Shown here: positions 1-7,961 of the stretch, one piece after another
How positions within the stretch are numbered: position 1 is the first letter of the stretch
How the letters are laid out: each line of letters opens with the position of its first letter
Assembly (NCBI GenBank): GCA_965277025.1
Contig: OZ255706.1
Coordinates: 2,728,001-2,792,000, forward strand
DNA from: Methylomarinum sp965277025
Lineage (GTDB): Bacteria > Pseudomonadota > Gammaproteobacteria > Methylococcales > Methylomonadaceae
DNA length: 64,000 nt
Direction of reading: 5' to 3'
Notes under the pieces: generated by a model
Seen by the model: only the letters and a program-made list of their open reading frames with translations
Told to the model about the DNA's origin: nothing
Database searches by the model: none
Made by a program: the position numbers and the translations under genes

Positions 1-122
1 CGCCGAGCATCACTGTCCTGGTATAAAACCCCTTTCAGCAACACAACCAGTAAGGTGCTTAAATCGGGTTGGGTTTCCGGTTTAGCGAGGTCGTCAAATT
101 CGGTTTTGTTCTCTGTTTGCAT
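1..122 (-). CDS. jetB: Wadjet protein JetB (DUF4194), N-terminal part, runs off the window
   Basis: Forty codons from an ATG at 122 run off the left edge. The peptide holds the motif LLVVLLKGVLYQDSD, which is typical of the start of DUF4194 proteins (JetB, a kleisin-complex MksE-like subunit). In Wadjet, JetB joins JetA and the SMC-like JetC in a complex that recognises plasmids for cleavage by JetD. The jetA-family gene lies on the same strand at 1070-2560, which supports the call, but a toxin-antitoxin pair sits between them. The identification rests on a short stretch plus context. Confidence 0.75.
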   Translation of the reverse strand, partial: MQTENKTEFDDLAKPETQPDLSTLLVVLLKGVLYQDSDAR

Positions 123-153
123 TATCTGCCGTTGGTGAGGTTTGAGGCTATTA

Positions 154-456
154 TCAGGTATCTGAAAAACAAGCATCAACATCCATATGCTTATGAAGAA
201 TACGGATTATAGTGATTTTACTTTCTTCGTCATTTCGATAAAAGATAATATGACTTCCATGAGGAAATTTTCTATAGCCTGCTTTGATGGAATCGCACTT
301 CTTTCCGACAAATGGGTTCTCCGCCAGGAAATAAAAAACATCATCAAGCTGCTTCATATAAATATAACGCTGGTTTCGGTTCCAGCGCTTTTCAGTAAAT
401 TTGGCAATCTCTCTCAAATCATTCTTTGCAGCTTGAGTTAATTGAAAGGTATTCAT
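154..456 (-). CDS. parE: ParE-family toxin of a ParDE/RelBE-type module
   Basis: A 100-residue basic protein with the ParE/RelE fold pattern: an N-terminal segment (LTQAAKNDLREIAKFT), a central Arg-Lys region (GYRKFPHGSHIIFYR) and a C-terminal RILHKHMD strand. ParE toxins poison DNA gyrase; this is family knowledge. It overlaps the upstream antitoxin gene by 4 bases (ATGA), the usual coupled toxin-antitoxin layout. It lies 31 bases before the jetB start, so it is physically inserted in the Wadjet operon. Confidence 0.88.
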   Translation of the reverse strand: MNTFQLTQAAKNDLREIAKFTEKRWNRNQRYIYMKQLDDVFYFLAENPFVGKKCDSIKAGYRKFPHGSHIIFYRNDEESKITIIRILHKHMDVDACFSDT

Positions 457-695
457 CCATCAATTTCTTTATCAAGCTCACTCATAAACTCTTCATAATT
501 GTAATCAGCAACGCCGCTAAGCTCTCCTTCGTCCAGAGCTTTTCTTAATATTTGTAATCTCTCCTGGGTATTTTCAAACTGTCTGAGCGCGGCCCTGACA
601 ACTTCACTAGCCGAATTGAACCGTCCACTGCTCAATTGGTCGGCAATAAAACGTTCGAAATGGTCATCCAGTGTAATCGTGGTATTTTTTTCCAT
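453..695 (-). CDS. parD: ParD-family antitoxin (CopG/RHH DNA-binding)
   Basis: An 80-residue protein. The first 45 residues match a ribbon-helix-helix domain (TTITLDDHFERFIADQ, then SGRFNSASEVVRAALR). The acidic C-terminal half (EGELSGVADYNYEEFMSELD) is expected to bind and neutralise ParE. It is the first gene of the pair and probably autoregulates it. An AGGAG-like ribosome site precedes the ATG. Confidence 0.9.
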   Translation of the reverse strand: MEKNTTITLDDHFERFIADQLSSGRFNSASEVVRAALRQFENTQERLQILRKALDEGELSGVADYNYEEFMSELDKEIDG

Positions 696-752
696 AATGC
701 ACTCCTGTTATAGCCATAACTATCTACACTACTTTTAAACTCTTTTTAATGC

Positions 753-895
753 TGTAGGATGGGTAGAGGCGATAGCTTAAAACCCATCATAATATGGACA
801 TTTTTTGCATTTTCATGATGGGTTTCACTGCGTTCTCGGCAACTGCTCCTGCATTGCTCTACCTCCTGCATCCATGCAGTCGTACCCATCCTACA
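753..895. repeat. MITE-like element with 13-bp perfect inverted ends, inserted in yefM
   Basis: The ends tgtaggatgggta (753-765) and tacccatcctaca (883-895) are exact reverse complements. The 143 bases between them carry no convincing ORF. The right end coincides with the stop that truncates the yefM remnant, so the element probably broke that gene. A related internal stretch (ttcactgcgttc.cggcaactgctcctg) recurs at about 33999-34030 upstream of rlmG, showing that it is a dispersed family. The rest of 696-1069 is the yefM remnant and its leader. Confidence 0.7.
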
Positions 896-998
896 AGCTG
901 TCCTGCCGGGTAATCACCGTACAACCGGCATCATTGACGACTTGATCCAGCACCGCTTTCAATTTGTTCCGGGCTTCGGTAAAAAAGACAATACGCAT
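891..998 (-). pseudogene. yefM: Truncated YefM/Phd antitoxin
   Basis: An ATG at 998 opens a 35-residue frame starting MRIVFFTEARNKLKAVLDQV and continuing to CTVITRQDS before a TAG at 891-893. This is the conserved N-terminus of YefM, normally about 83 residues. The remaining 50 residues and the yoeB/txe toxin are missing, cut off at the boundary of the inverted-repeat element at 753-895. Upstream (1003-1045) there is a palindrome-like gtatac/gtatac pair that may be the old operator. It shows that a second toxin-antitoxin locus once occupied the jetA-jetB gap. Confidence 0.8.
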
Positions 999-1069
999 GT
1001 CATCTCTCGCTTGTATAGTAGTGGGAAAAGTATACCGTCCAACCCAGTCACCTACAATAACAGACATGT

Positions 1070-2560
1070 TTAACTTTCAGCGGATAACTCAGCCTTCTCC
1101 GAACCCGGCCGCAAATAAATAATACGCGGCAATCGGGCTTTCCGGGCTACCGCGTCTGATCCTGTCCAGCTGATGCAGTCTTCGACCGATTCATCGACCA
1201 GCATGTCAAAACGCTCGCCCTCGCCGATTTCAAGATAAGCGACAAGTTCCGCCAGGCCTTGTTGCAACGGACGGGTACGGCATAATTCTAATAACGATAC
1301 TTGCGACTGGTTTTGCAGGGACTGGCGCAGATGCTGTTCCAGCGCCGGTTTATCCACCACCGTTTGTGAATACAGGGCGCGGCTGTCGACATCCTCATCG
1401 CCGCTTTCCAGCTTGATGTTGGCGATTACCGGTTTGACCGGCGGTGAAAACAAGGGCCGCTCCATAGGCAGCTCGATGGAGGCTGACGCTTCATCGATGT
1501 CGATGAATTGCGCGGTCTGAGTGCTGAACAGCTCCTCGCGCAGGAGCAAGGTTTTGGCCTCGATTTCATGCAAAATATCCATGATGCGGCGGTTTTCCAG
1601 CCAGGCCTGGTCGTCCAGAAAACGGCGCAACTGCTGCGACAGTTGGGCGACTGTGCGTTGGGTGTATTCCCCAGCCTCCAGCCAGTCATGATGAATGCGG
1701 CGAATGCGTTTATCCGGTTTCAATTCCTGCATCACAGGTAGCGCCAGAATTTTATCCAGCCGTTGAGCAAATTCTTCCTGCCTCTCCTGTGACATTAAAA
1801 AATCCCAAAAGGCGCGAAAACTGGCGCCTTGATCAGAATCGGCAATGGCGTCCCGCTCCCCCATGATTTCGCCCAACAACTCGCCTTTTTTTCCCTCCCA
1901 GGTGGCGATGCGCTCGCGCACACTACGATCCAGCTGGCGAAAATTATGCTCCACTTCCCGAAAATCGGACAACAACTCCCGGGCCTGCTGATTGAATTGC
2001 ATGAAGCGATCTTTTAATGCGGTATCATCCAGCAACGCCACATGTCCCTGCGCAATCTGGGCGATCTCCGCATCGATCGCCTCGCGCCGCTTTTTAAGCT
2101 CCTGCAAACGGCTTTCAGGGTCTTCATCGCTGCCTTCGCTCAACTGGCGCAACAGCTCAAACAAAGTCAACAAACGCGATTCCGTGCCAACGAAACTGCG
2201 TTGCGTCAAACCATCCAGCCAGGCGATGGCTTTCTCGGTCGCCGGCGTCAAATCAAACTGGGCTTCATCGGAATCATGCCGGTAAAATTTACGCAACCAG
2301 CCTTTTTCCGGTGCAGCCCAGTCATTCAAATATTCCAGCGCCGATTTGGGAAATTTGTCATCACCCAATATGTCCCGCAGATGAAACAGCTCATCCTCCA
2401 GCGCCTCCACCAATACAGCCTGGGATAAAATACGCGCGTTTTTTTCGACAAAAACTTTTTGCATGAAACTGGCGATCAACGGCGCATGCGGACTGCTCAA
2501 CAGCCGCCAGGCAGGATGATTTTGCCGCAGTGCCTCCAGGGTTTGATAATCTAAAGTCAT
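1070..2560 (-). CDS. jetA: Wadjet anti-plasmid protein JetA (DUF3375)
   Basis: A 496-residue protein with a typical DUF3375 N-terminus (TLEALRQNHPAWRLL, then FYRHDSDEAQFDLTPATEKAI). The helical middle part from roughly residue 150 to 340 (LKKRREAIDAEIAQIAQG...) resembles a kleisin/MukF-like subunit. Length matches the family. JetA is the kleisin-like component of the JetABC condensin-type complex, which traps and bends small circular DNA for the nuclease JetD. Its partner jetB begins at 122; jetC and jetD would lie beyond the left edge. JetA and jetB normally follow each other closely, whereas here 947 bases with one live and one dead toxin-antitoxin locus intervene, which may uncouple expression. 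Confidence 0.88.
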   Translation of the reverse strand: MTLDYQTLEALRQNHPAWRLLSSPHAPLIASFMQKVFVEKNARILSQAVLVEALEDELFHLRDILGDDKFPKSALEYLNDWAAPEKGWLRKFYRHDSDEAQFDLTPATEKAIAWLDGLTQRSFVGTESRLLTLFELLRQLSEGSDEDPESRLQELKKRREAIDAEIAQIAQGHVALLDDTALKDRFMQFNQQARELLSDFREVEHNFRQLDRSVRERIATWEGKKGELLGEIMGERDAIADSDQGASFRAFWDFLMSQERQEEFAQRLDKILALPVMQELKPDKRIRRIHHDWLEAGEYTQRTVAQLSQQLRRFLDDQAWLENRRIMDILHEIEAKTLLLREELFSTQTAQFIDIDEASASIELPMERPLFSPPVKPVIANIKLESGDEDVDSRALYSQTVVDKPALEQHLRQSLQNQSQVSLLELCRTRPLQQGLAELVAYLEIGEGERFDMLVDESVEDCISWTGSDAVARKARLPRIIYLRPGSEKAELSAES

Positions 2561-2714
2561 GAGGATATTTTAGCCCGAACCGGGGCCGGCTCTCCAGTGC
2601 CGTGGTTTTTTAATGTAGCGAGAACAGGTGAATGACCGAGAGAAAACAAAATACGATTTGCGCTTTATTGCTCATTGATACGGATGCTATATGAATCCTC
2701 TCTATCACCAGCGC

Positions 2715-3207
2715 GTAGCCCGGATGAAGCAACGCGGAATCCGGGAATAACAAAGCTTCACAGGCTTGGCTATTCGCCATAGCCCGGCGGGTTAGACCGA
2801 GACTGTTCAATAATCATCTTCGCCTTTTTTGTTTCGAGCGGTTTGCAGGTGTTTTGCGAGTTGATGCGTAAAACGGCTTTTCAGCAATCGCCGCCGGGAG
2901 GAATAATCAGTATCGCCAGAGACAAGGTTCATACGACATGCACATGCTCTGGCAAACGACCCACGCTTCGATAATAAATGGTCTCTCATTACATGTCTTT
3001 TGCACCGCAATGTAAAAAATCAACATAATTGATTAACAACGTTGATTTACGATTACGCAAAGTAACGAGAAAGAAATAACTGCCACCCATCACTCGCTTG
3101 CGCCGGTATTGAACCTTTGATTGCCAATAACAGGATTAGAAAAGCTGATTTTAGGTGATCCATTTATCCACCGTTTACCCCGGATTCCGCAAGCTTCATC
3201 CTGGCTA
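2715..3207. repeat. Region bounded by imperfect inverted repeats; no supported gene (2561-3336)
   Basis: A 31-base arm at 2715-2745 (gtagcccggatgaagc...aatccggg) has a near-perfect reverse complement at 3178-3207. Between them only short, low-quality ORFs occur (for example on the minus strand at 2807-3010), none with a recognisable family. This is probably a non-autonomous repeat or the decayed remains of a larger insertion between the Wadjet operon and the cassette cluster. I see nothing else in 2561-3336. Confidence 0.55.
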
Positions 3208-3336
3208 CCTTGCTGGGCCTTTTTTAACTCCCGTGACGTTGATTAAAGAATGATGTTTAAGCGCAGGTTTGGGCGCTGGAAAACAATATGGGCCAGAAGC
3301 AAAGATTTCTGGTTTGAAAGCACTCGATTTGCTTCG

Positions 3337-3374
3337 TTGCCGATTAAACTGTCCACTGGAGCTATTTGTTAGGC
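3337..3374 (-). other. Half attC site (integron recombination site remnant)
   Basis: The sequence ends in the core heptamer GTTAGGC (3368-3374). The preceding aactgtccactgga closely matches the right arm of the complete attC at 9314-9403 (aactgtccgctgga). I cannot find the complementary left arm or its RYYYAAC box upstream, so the site seems to have lost one half. It lies downstream of the helicase gene, where that cassette's attC should be, though about 110 bases past the stop rather than next to it. Confidence 0.6.
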
Positions 3375-3483
3375 TTTTTTACTTTTGATTAAGAGAATAT
3401 TCCTTTTAATATCAATGATATGCACAGATTGGCCATGGATCTTTGCACTCCCAATAATCGCATGCAGCGGATTGAAATCCAAT

Positions 3484-6183
3484 TCATCCGCTGACCGAAA
3501 CGAGGTTGCGACGGGTTTTTATAAGAGCAACATCTTTTGAGTTAATGTTACGGCAGAAACGTTGCAAAACGCTTTGCTGCGTCTCTGGCGTCCAGAATAT
3601 CTGCAGGCTCTCGCGTGCCCGGGTTACGGCTGTGTAGAAGATGCTGTGGGTGACGTCATCTTCATTAGCATTAGTGATCACGATCTTAACAGAGTCATAT
3701 TCAAGACCCTGTGCCTTATGAATTGATACGGCGTAAGCGACTTGGAACGGAACTGTGGTATTCAGTGAGTCATCGTCATCGTCGCTTGCGTCTAAGTCGT
3801 ATACCGTAAAGCGAACAGTCGAACCTTCAACCCATTCAAGCTCACTACCATCTACATCAAATTCGCTGATTGGCCTGTCAAGCTCAATATCGAACCGAAT
3901 CCAGCCATGCTCAGACTCGATACCGACAATCCGGCCCTTCAAGTTATTGTAAATCACCGGACGGAATCGCTCGGAATCGTGGAATAGGACGGGGTCACCA
4001 ACTTTGTACGTGGAGGCCCGCCAAGTGGTCGCTGCATCGGGATTACTACTCTGCAAAAATCTGTTGATGTTATTGATACCGTAAAGACCGTCGTAGTTCA
4101 GGCAAAGAATGATCTCGTCTCGCCCATGTGATCCGAATAAAGTCTCGCTAAGCACGGTAGAATATCCGTTACGAGCCATGACTTCGGCAATATCATCATC
4201 GATGTTCCGGACTTTTTTCCAAAAGCCTACAAGTGACGTATTACTGGTTCTATATGGTGTTTTCAGCTCAAATACCGATGTGGATGGAATAAATGAGCGA
4301 ATGGCCCCAAACCAGTTTCCAAACCGAATTGCCTCAATCTGGTAAACGTCGCCTACAAGCACAAGCAGCTTGAAAGAAACCTTCTCCAAAACCTTGATTA
4401 GGTCTGCATTACTCACAGTGCTGCACTCGTCGATGATAAGAAGATCGTACTCTGGAGCGGATGCGCTCCTGAGAATCTGGCTACTGATCGTCCGGAAGGT
4501 TGAGTTCTGCGCACTAACCTTCCGCTTTAGGTTGTCGATTGCCGGGTTGGTTTGCGCGAGGAAAAGTTTCTTCTTTTCGTTAAAGTAGTGCGCGATGTGG
4601 TTCACCATCGTTGATTTACCAGTTCCAGCCGCTCCATATATCAGCGCAACGCGCGAATGTTTGAATAACTGCTTAAGAGCATTCTTTTTCGCCGGATCAT
4701 CAATTTCACGAGATGCTTCATTGAGCCAATGTTCGACTGCCTGTGCATAACCAGCAACCCTGGATGACGCGTACTCCCGAAGCTCCTTGATAATAGAGAC
4801 AGTATCATCTTCATACCCGCGGATAAAGACATGCCCCTTGTCGAGTATAAGCTGACGTTGTGTGTGTTTGTGGTAGAGGTTACTGTTGTATATAGAGATC
4901 AATCTGTTAACGTCTCCAAACTCCTTTAGGTCAGCCTCAGGTGTGTATAGGCTTCCATGATGCTCCACGTTATTCTTCACACGCCGAGCGAGCAGTTCGT
5001 GTTCCCGTCCTGTCATATCGAGGCTTTCAACGAGGTCCCAGTATCGAGGATTATGCTCTGGCAAGGATGTGCAGAACGGCATGCTATCAAACGGAATGCA
5101 ACCATAGAGAAGGTTCATTCCAGATAGATAGTTGTTGGTTCTTTGTTCGTATTGAAGCTTTAGTATTTGATTGTGCATTCTCAACATGAGATATCGAAGA
5201 ATGTTGTGCCCAGGAACAGTTGACCTTGCTATCTGACGCACTTTATCCAAGACAGGAAAAAGGCGAGGAATTTTCATACCGGCTATTCCTTTGGTCTTTA
5301 TCTCTGCGTATTCATTGTCAGGCATATCGATCAGATCAAGAATGCTGGCTGAATGTTCTGTCAGCCAATTCATCAGGTGAATATATTCTGGCGACTTGGT
5401 ATTTGTTTTTATATCGATTTCGACAAGGCGAGCAAAGTTGTTGAGCTCACACGGACGAATTGACACTTCCCAGTTGCTAATAACTGTAATCGGCATCACA
5501 TGACCAAATACTTCGATTGATTCTTGTTGGAGCGTCAACATAGCCGCATATTTGTCAGTTATATCGATATCGGTGAAGCCGATAATACGATCAAATTTAT
5601 TTACCTTATTTATAGCTCGATAGAAAGTAACCTCGTAATAAATCCGATCATTAACGAAGAGTGGGCGTGTTTTATGGATATAGTAACGTTCCTGTATGGT
5701 TTTGGTCGATGGAGTTAAGCGAACAGCCTCAATCCTTGCCACAATCTTCTCATGATACTCCCCCAGCGATGGATCAAGGTCAACCGGAAAACTCTCAAGA
5801 TTGGCAAGCACCGCGATTCCGTAGTTGTCTCGAAGCAAACTGCGAATACGGTAAAGATATTCGTAGTATTTGAGCATCAAGCGTTCAGATGCATCCCCTT
5901 CCAAGGTGTAGTGGGAAGCAACTGGCTGAAGGAGTTTGTGGAACTTCCCTAGGAAATTAAATTTGGACTGGCTTCTAACAAAGGAGAGTGCTGGGTCAAT
6001 CGCAGGATAGGCAAATTCTGTGTCGAGTGTTTGCTTATGAACAAGAACCGCAACTCCCTCGACTAAATTCCTAAGCTGTGAAAGCAGGTTTTGTGAAAGG
6101 AGCGTGCGCTGGTTGGCAAGTGATTCTATATTATTGCAGATCACTTCATCGATACTTCGAATTTGGCTAGCTACCGTACCCAT
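3484..6183 (-). CDS. SF1-type DNA helicase/ATPase with novel N-terminal half, cassette-borne
   Basis: An 899-residue protein. The C-terminal half is a RecD-like SF1 helicase: Walker A YGAAGTGKST near residue 520, Walker B LLIIDECST near 584, motif III LVGDVYQIEAI near 613, a UvrD-C2 type segment VSIHKAQGLEYDS near 823 and motif VI YTAVTRARES near 851. The first 500 or so residues match nothing I recognise. An acidic run (DASDDDDDS) lies near residue 800. The start is 26 bases from the attC core at 6210-6216 and the gene is oriented like the other cassettes, so I read it as an integron cassette. Its size is unusual for a cassette. A role in defence against foreign DNA is plausible from the neighbourhood but unproven. 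Confidence 0.8.
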   Translation of the reverse strand: MGTVASQIRSIDEVICNNIESLANQRTLLSQNLLSQLRNLVEGVAVLVHKQTLDTEFAYPAIDPALSFVRSQSKFNFLGKFHKLLQPVASHYTLEGDASERLMLKYYEYLYRIRSLLRDNYGIAVLANLESFPVDLDPSLGEYHEKIVARIEAVRLTPSTKTIQERYYIHKTRPLFVNDRIYYEVTFYRAINKVNKFDRIIGFTDIDITDKYAAMLTLQQESIEVFGHVMPITVISNWEVSIRPCELNNFARLVEIDIKTNTKSPEYIHLMNWLTEHSASILDLIDMPDNEYAEIKTKGIAGMKIPRLFPVLDKVRQIARSTVPGHNILRYLMLRMHNQILKLQYEQRTNNYLSGMNLLYGCIPFDSMPFCTSLPEHNPRYWDLVESLDMTGREHELLARRVKNNVEHHGSLYTPEADLKEFGDVNRLISIYNSNLYHKHTQRQLILDKGHVFIRGYEDDTVSIIKELREYASSRVAGYAQAVEHWLNEASREIDDPAKKNALKQLFKHSRVALIYGAAGTGKSTMVNHIAHYFNEKKKLFLAQTNPAIDNLKRKVSAQNSTFRTISSQILRSASAPEYDLLIIDECSTVSNADLIKVLEKVSFKLLVLVGDVYQIEAIRFGNWFGAIRSFIPSTSVFELKTPYRTSNTSLVGFWKKVRNIDDDIAEVMARNGYSTVLSETLFGSHGRDEIILCLNYDGLYGINNINRFLQSSNPDAATTWRASTYKVGDPVLFHDSERFRPVIYNNLKGRIVGIESEHGWIRFDIELDRPISEFDVDGSELEWVEGSTVRFTVYDLDASDDDDDSLNTTVPFQVAYAVSIHKAQGLEYDSVKIVITNANEDDVTHSIFYTAVTRARESLQIFWTPETQQSVLQRFCRNINSKDVALIKTRRNLVSVSG

Positions 6184-6209
6184 TATTTACATGTTTTGTA
6201 TCTGGTCTG

Positions 6210-6281
6210 GCCTAACGACCAAGCTCACCGGCGGCAATGGAGCGCAGCGGAATTGCCGTCCGGTGCAGCGCCTTGTTAGAG
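6210..6281 (-). other. Complete attC site (integron cassette recombination site)
   Basis: The boxes GCCTAAC (6210-6216) and GTTAGAG (6275-6281) face each other. The inner arms caccgg-cggcaa and ttgccgtccggtg pair with one unpaired extra base, the layout of folded attC hairpins. It begins 10 bases after the stop of the EcoRII-like gene (read on the minus strand) and ends 26 bases before the helicase start, exactly where a cassette junction belongs. Confidence 0.88.
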
Positions 6282-6291
6282 CAACTTTCTC

Positions 6292-7518
6292 TCATGCCTG
6301 CCTTTCCAGTACCAACTCAGTAAATTCCGAAATATTCATTAACCATGATCGCTGTTCACTGGAATACGAGCTATGTAGTTCTTCAGGCAACACAAGCTGC
6401 AATTTCTTTGCCGCCATTTCATCAGTTTGATTTTTACTGATTGCAGCTTCAAGTGTCAGCAGATGTTTTCGTTCAATTCTATCTGCTTCTGCAAGCACTT
6501 GGCGCCACCTGTCCTTGCATGATGATTTTACACCAAGCATTGTCAGAGCGAGCGGGTCATATTCAGGGTTTCTATATTCCTCTATTCCTGGAAAAATGAA
6601 ATCTGGCTTGGACTTGTTTTCTGTCTTTGGTGTTCTGGTGTATCGGACGCCGCATTCCTCGAACAGGATTTCAAGGTGATTTTCAAGCGCGAGACCAGCA
6701 CGGCTTTTCCTGCGATTCTGAACCGAGAGCGAAAAAGAAATGAAGCCATCCACATCACCATCAAAACCTTGGGACAACCGCTCACCAATCAAATGCTTCT
6801 CCAAGGTTCGAAACAGGATTTCTTCTCTCTCCATCCAGGCCATCAAGGCGGCGTCCTGTCCATCTTGCGGGTTTACATCAGTAAGTGTAGAGCGTGCAAA
6901 TGCAGAGAATTCTCTGGTTGTGGGAAAAGTACCATTAAACTTCCTGAGTATTTCATCAAGCCATGTTTCCTCTGATACTTGAACGACTATGCCTATACTT
7001 TCGAGTATAAATCTTGATGCAAATTCGATTCGATCCTGCTCAGTTTCAAGCTCCTCGCGTACTGAAAATCCAGGATGAGAGACATCAGAAAAACCAAACA
7101 ACCAAAGTATTTGCCTAGATATGGTTGTTTCTGCCTCGGCAACTATTGCCAGTAATGTATTATCCGGGCGTTTGGCAATAACCAGAACATCTCCGGAATT
7201 GGCACACTGCGACACCTGGTTTGTCGGGAAATACAGACGATATTCATAACGCATGACGCCCCTTTCTATTCTGGCTTTTTGTCTTGCGTCATACCAAGTC
7301 AGAAATCCATTCTCGATAACCGGATCATCATCATTATCTGTCAAGTACAGGAATGTCGCTGGATATCGAACCTTTCCTTCGGGTTCTCCAAGGATATTTC
7401 TCAGGCCTTCGACACCATTAAACTCATGCTGATTTGAGGTTAGCACATCAGCTTCAACAGCACTTAATTCCTTTACTGCCACACCCTCAAAATATTGTGA
7501 CAAATAACCTTTTTTCAC
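6292..7518 (-). CDS. ecoRIIR: EcoRII-like type II restriction endonuclease (expected site CCWGG)
   Basis: A 408-residue protein, close to the length of EcoRII. The C-terminal catalytic part carries TENKSKPDFIFPG near residue 305 and LGVKSSCKDRWRQVL near 332, an EcoRII-type PD...K nuclease core, followed by KHLLTLE and a QT.EM segment. The N-terminal part (about residues 1-170) matches the EcoRII effector domain. EcoRII cuts unmethylated CCWGG; specificity here is inferred from the family and from the adjacent Dcm-like methylase. The gene overlaps vsr by 4 bases and is the last of a three-gene operon inside one cassette. Confidence 0.88.
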   Translation of the reverse strand: MKKGYLSQYFEGVAVKELSAVEADVLTSNQHEFNGVEGLRNILGEPEGKVRYPATFLYLTDNDDDPVIENGFLTWYDARQKARIERGVMRYEYRLYFPTNQVSQCANSGDVLVIAKRPDNTLLAIVAEAETTISRQILWLFGFSDVSHPGFSVREELETEQDRIEFASRFILESIGIVVQVSEETWLDEILRKFNGTFPTTREFSAFARSTLTDVNPQDGQDAALMAWMEREEILFRTLEKHLIGERLSQGFDGDVDGFISFSLSVQNRRKSRAGLALENHLEILFEECGVRYTRTPKTENKSKPDFIFPGIEEYRNPEYDPLALTMLGVKSSCKDRWRQVLAEADRIERKHLLTLEAAISKNQTDEMAAKKLQLVLPEELHSSYSSEQRSWLMNISEFTELVLERQA

Positions 7519-7961
7519 CCAGCAATCTCCAAAAATGTCTTTTTACCGGGCAACCACCCGGTAATTTTATTTACTACGCTTGGTAAATCCCTGGACTTAC
7601 CTTTTAGTGCACATTCCCAAACCACGCATACGCGCCAGTTCAGCGCAGCAAGTTTCTCCAATGCTTGCTTGTCATTTTCATGGTTTTTGTTAATTTTTTC
7701 TCTCCAGAACTCTGGCCTGGTTTTAGGCCACTTAAATAAATAACATTCGTGCCTGTGCCAAAAACAACCGTTAACAAAAATGACAGCGTTATATTTTCTC
7801 AAAACAAGATCGGGGTTTCCTGGAAGCTTTTTGTCATGAAGCCTGAAACGAAAACCTAACTTGTGAAGTTCTTTTCGTATAACCAGCTCTGGCTTTGTGT
7901 TTTTTCCTCGAATACCTGACATCATGCGACTGCGTGTAGCAGGATCGACAACATCAGTCAT
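7515..7961 (-). CDS. vsr: Very short patch repair endonuclease Vsr
   Basis: A 148-residue protein with the full Vsr signature: RSRMMSGIRGKNTKPE near the start, LPGNPDLVL with the catalytic Asp, and FVNGCFWHRHEC with zinc-binding Cys/His. Vsr nicks at T:G mismatches produced when 5-methylcytosine deaminates in the Dcm context. It overlaps both neighbours by 4 bases (dcm upstream, restriction gene downstream), so the three are translationally coupled. This fits its role of repairing damage caused by the neighbouring methylase. Confidence 0.95.
   Translation of the reverse strand: MTDVVDPATRSRMMSGIRGKNTKPELVIRKELHKLGFRFRLHDKKLPGNPDLVLRKYNAVIFVNGCFWHRHECYLFKWPKTRPEFWREKINKNHENDKQALEKLAALNWRVCVVWECALKGKSRDLPSVVNKITGWLPGKKTFLEIAG

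Noticed and set aside
2807..3010. A 67-codon minus-strand ORF between the Wadjet operon and the cassette cluster
   Set aside because: Basic, low-complexity product with no family resemblance and no ribosome site; it lies between inverted repeats.
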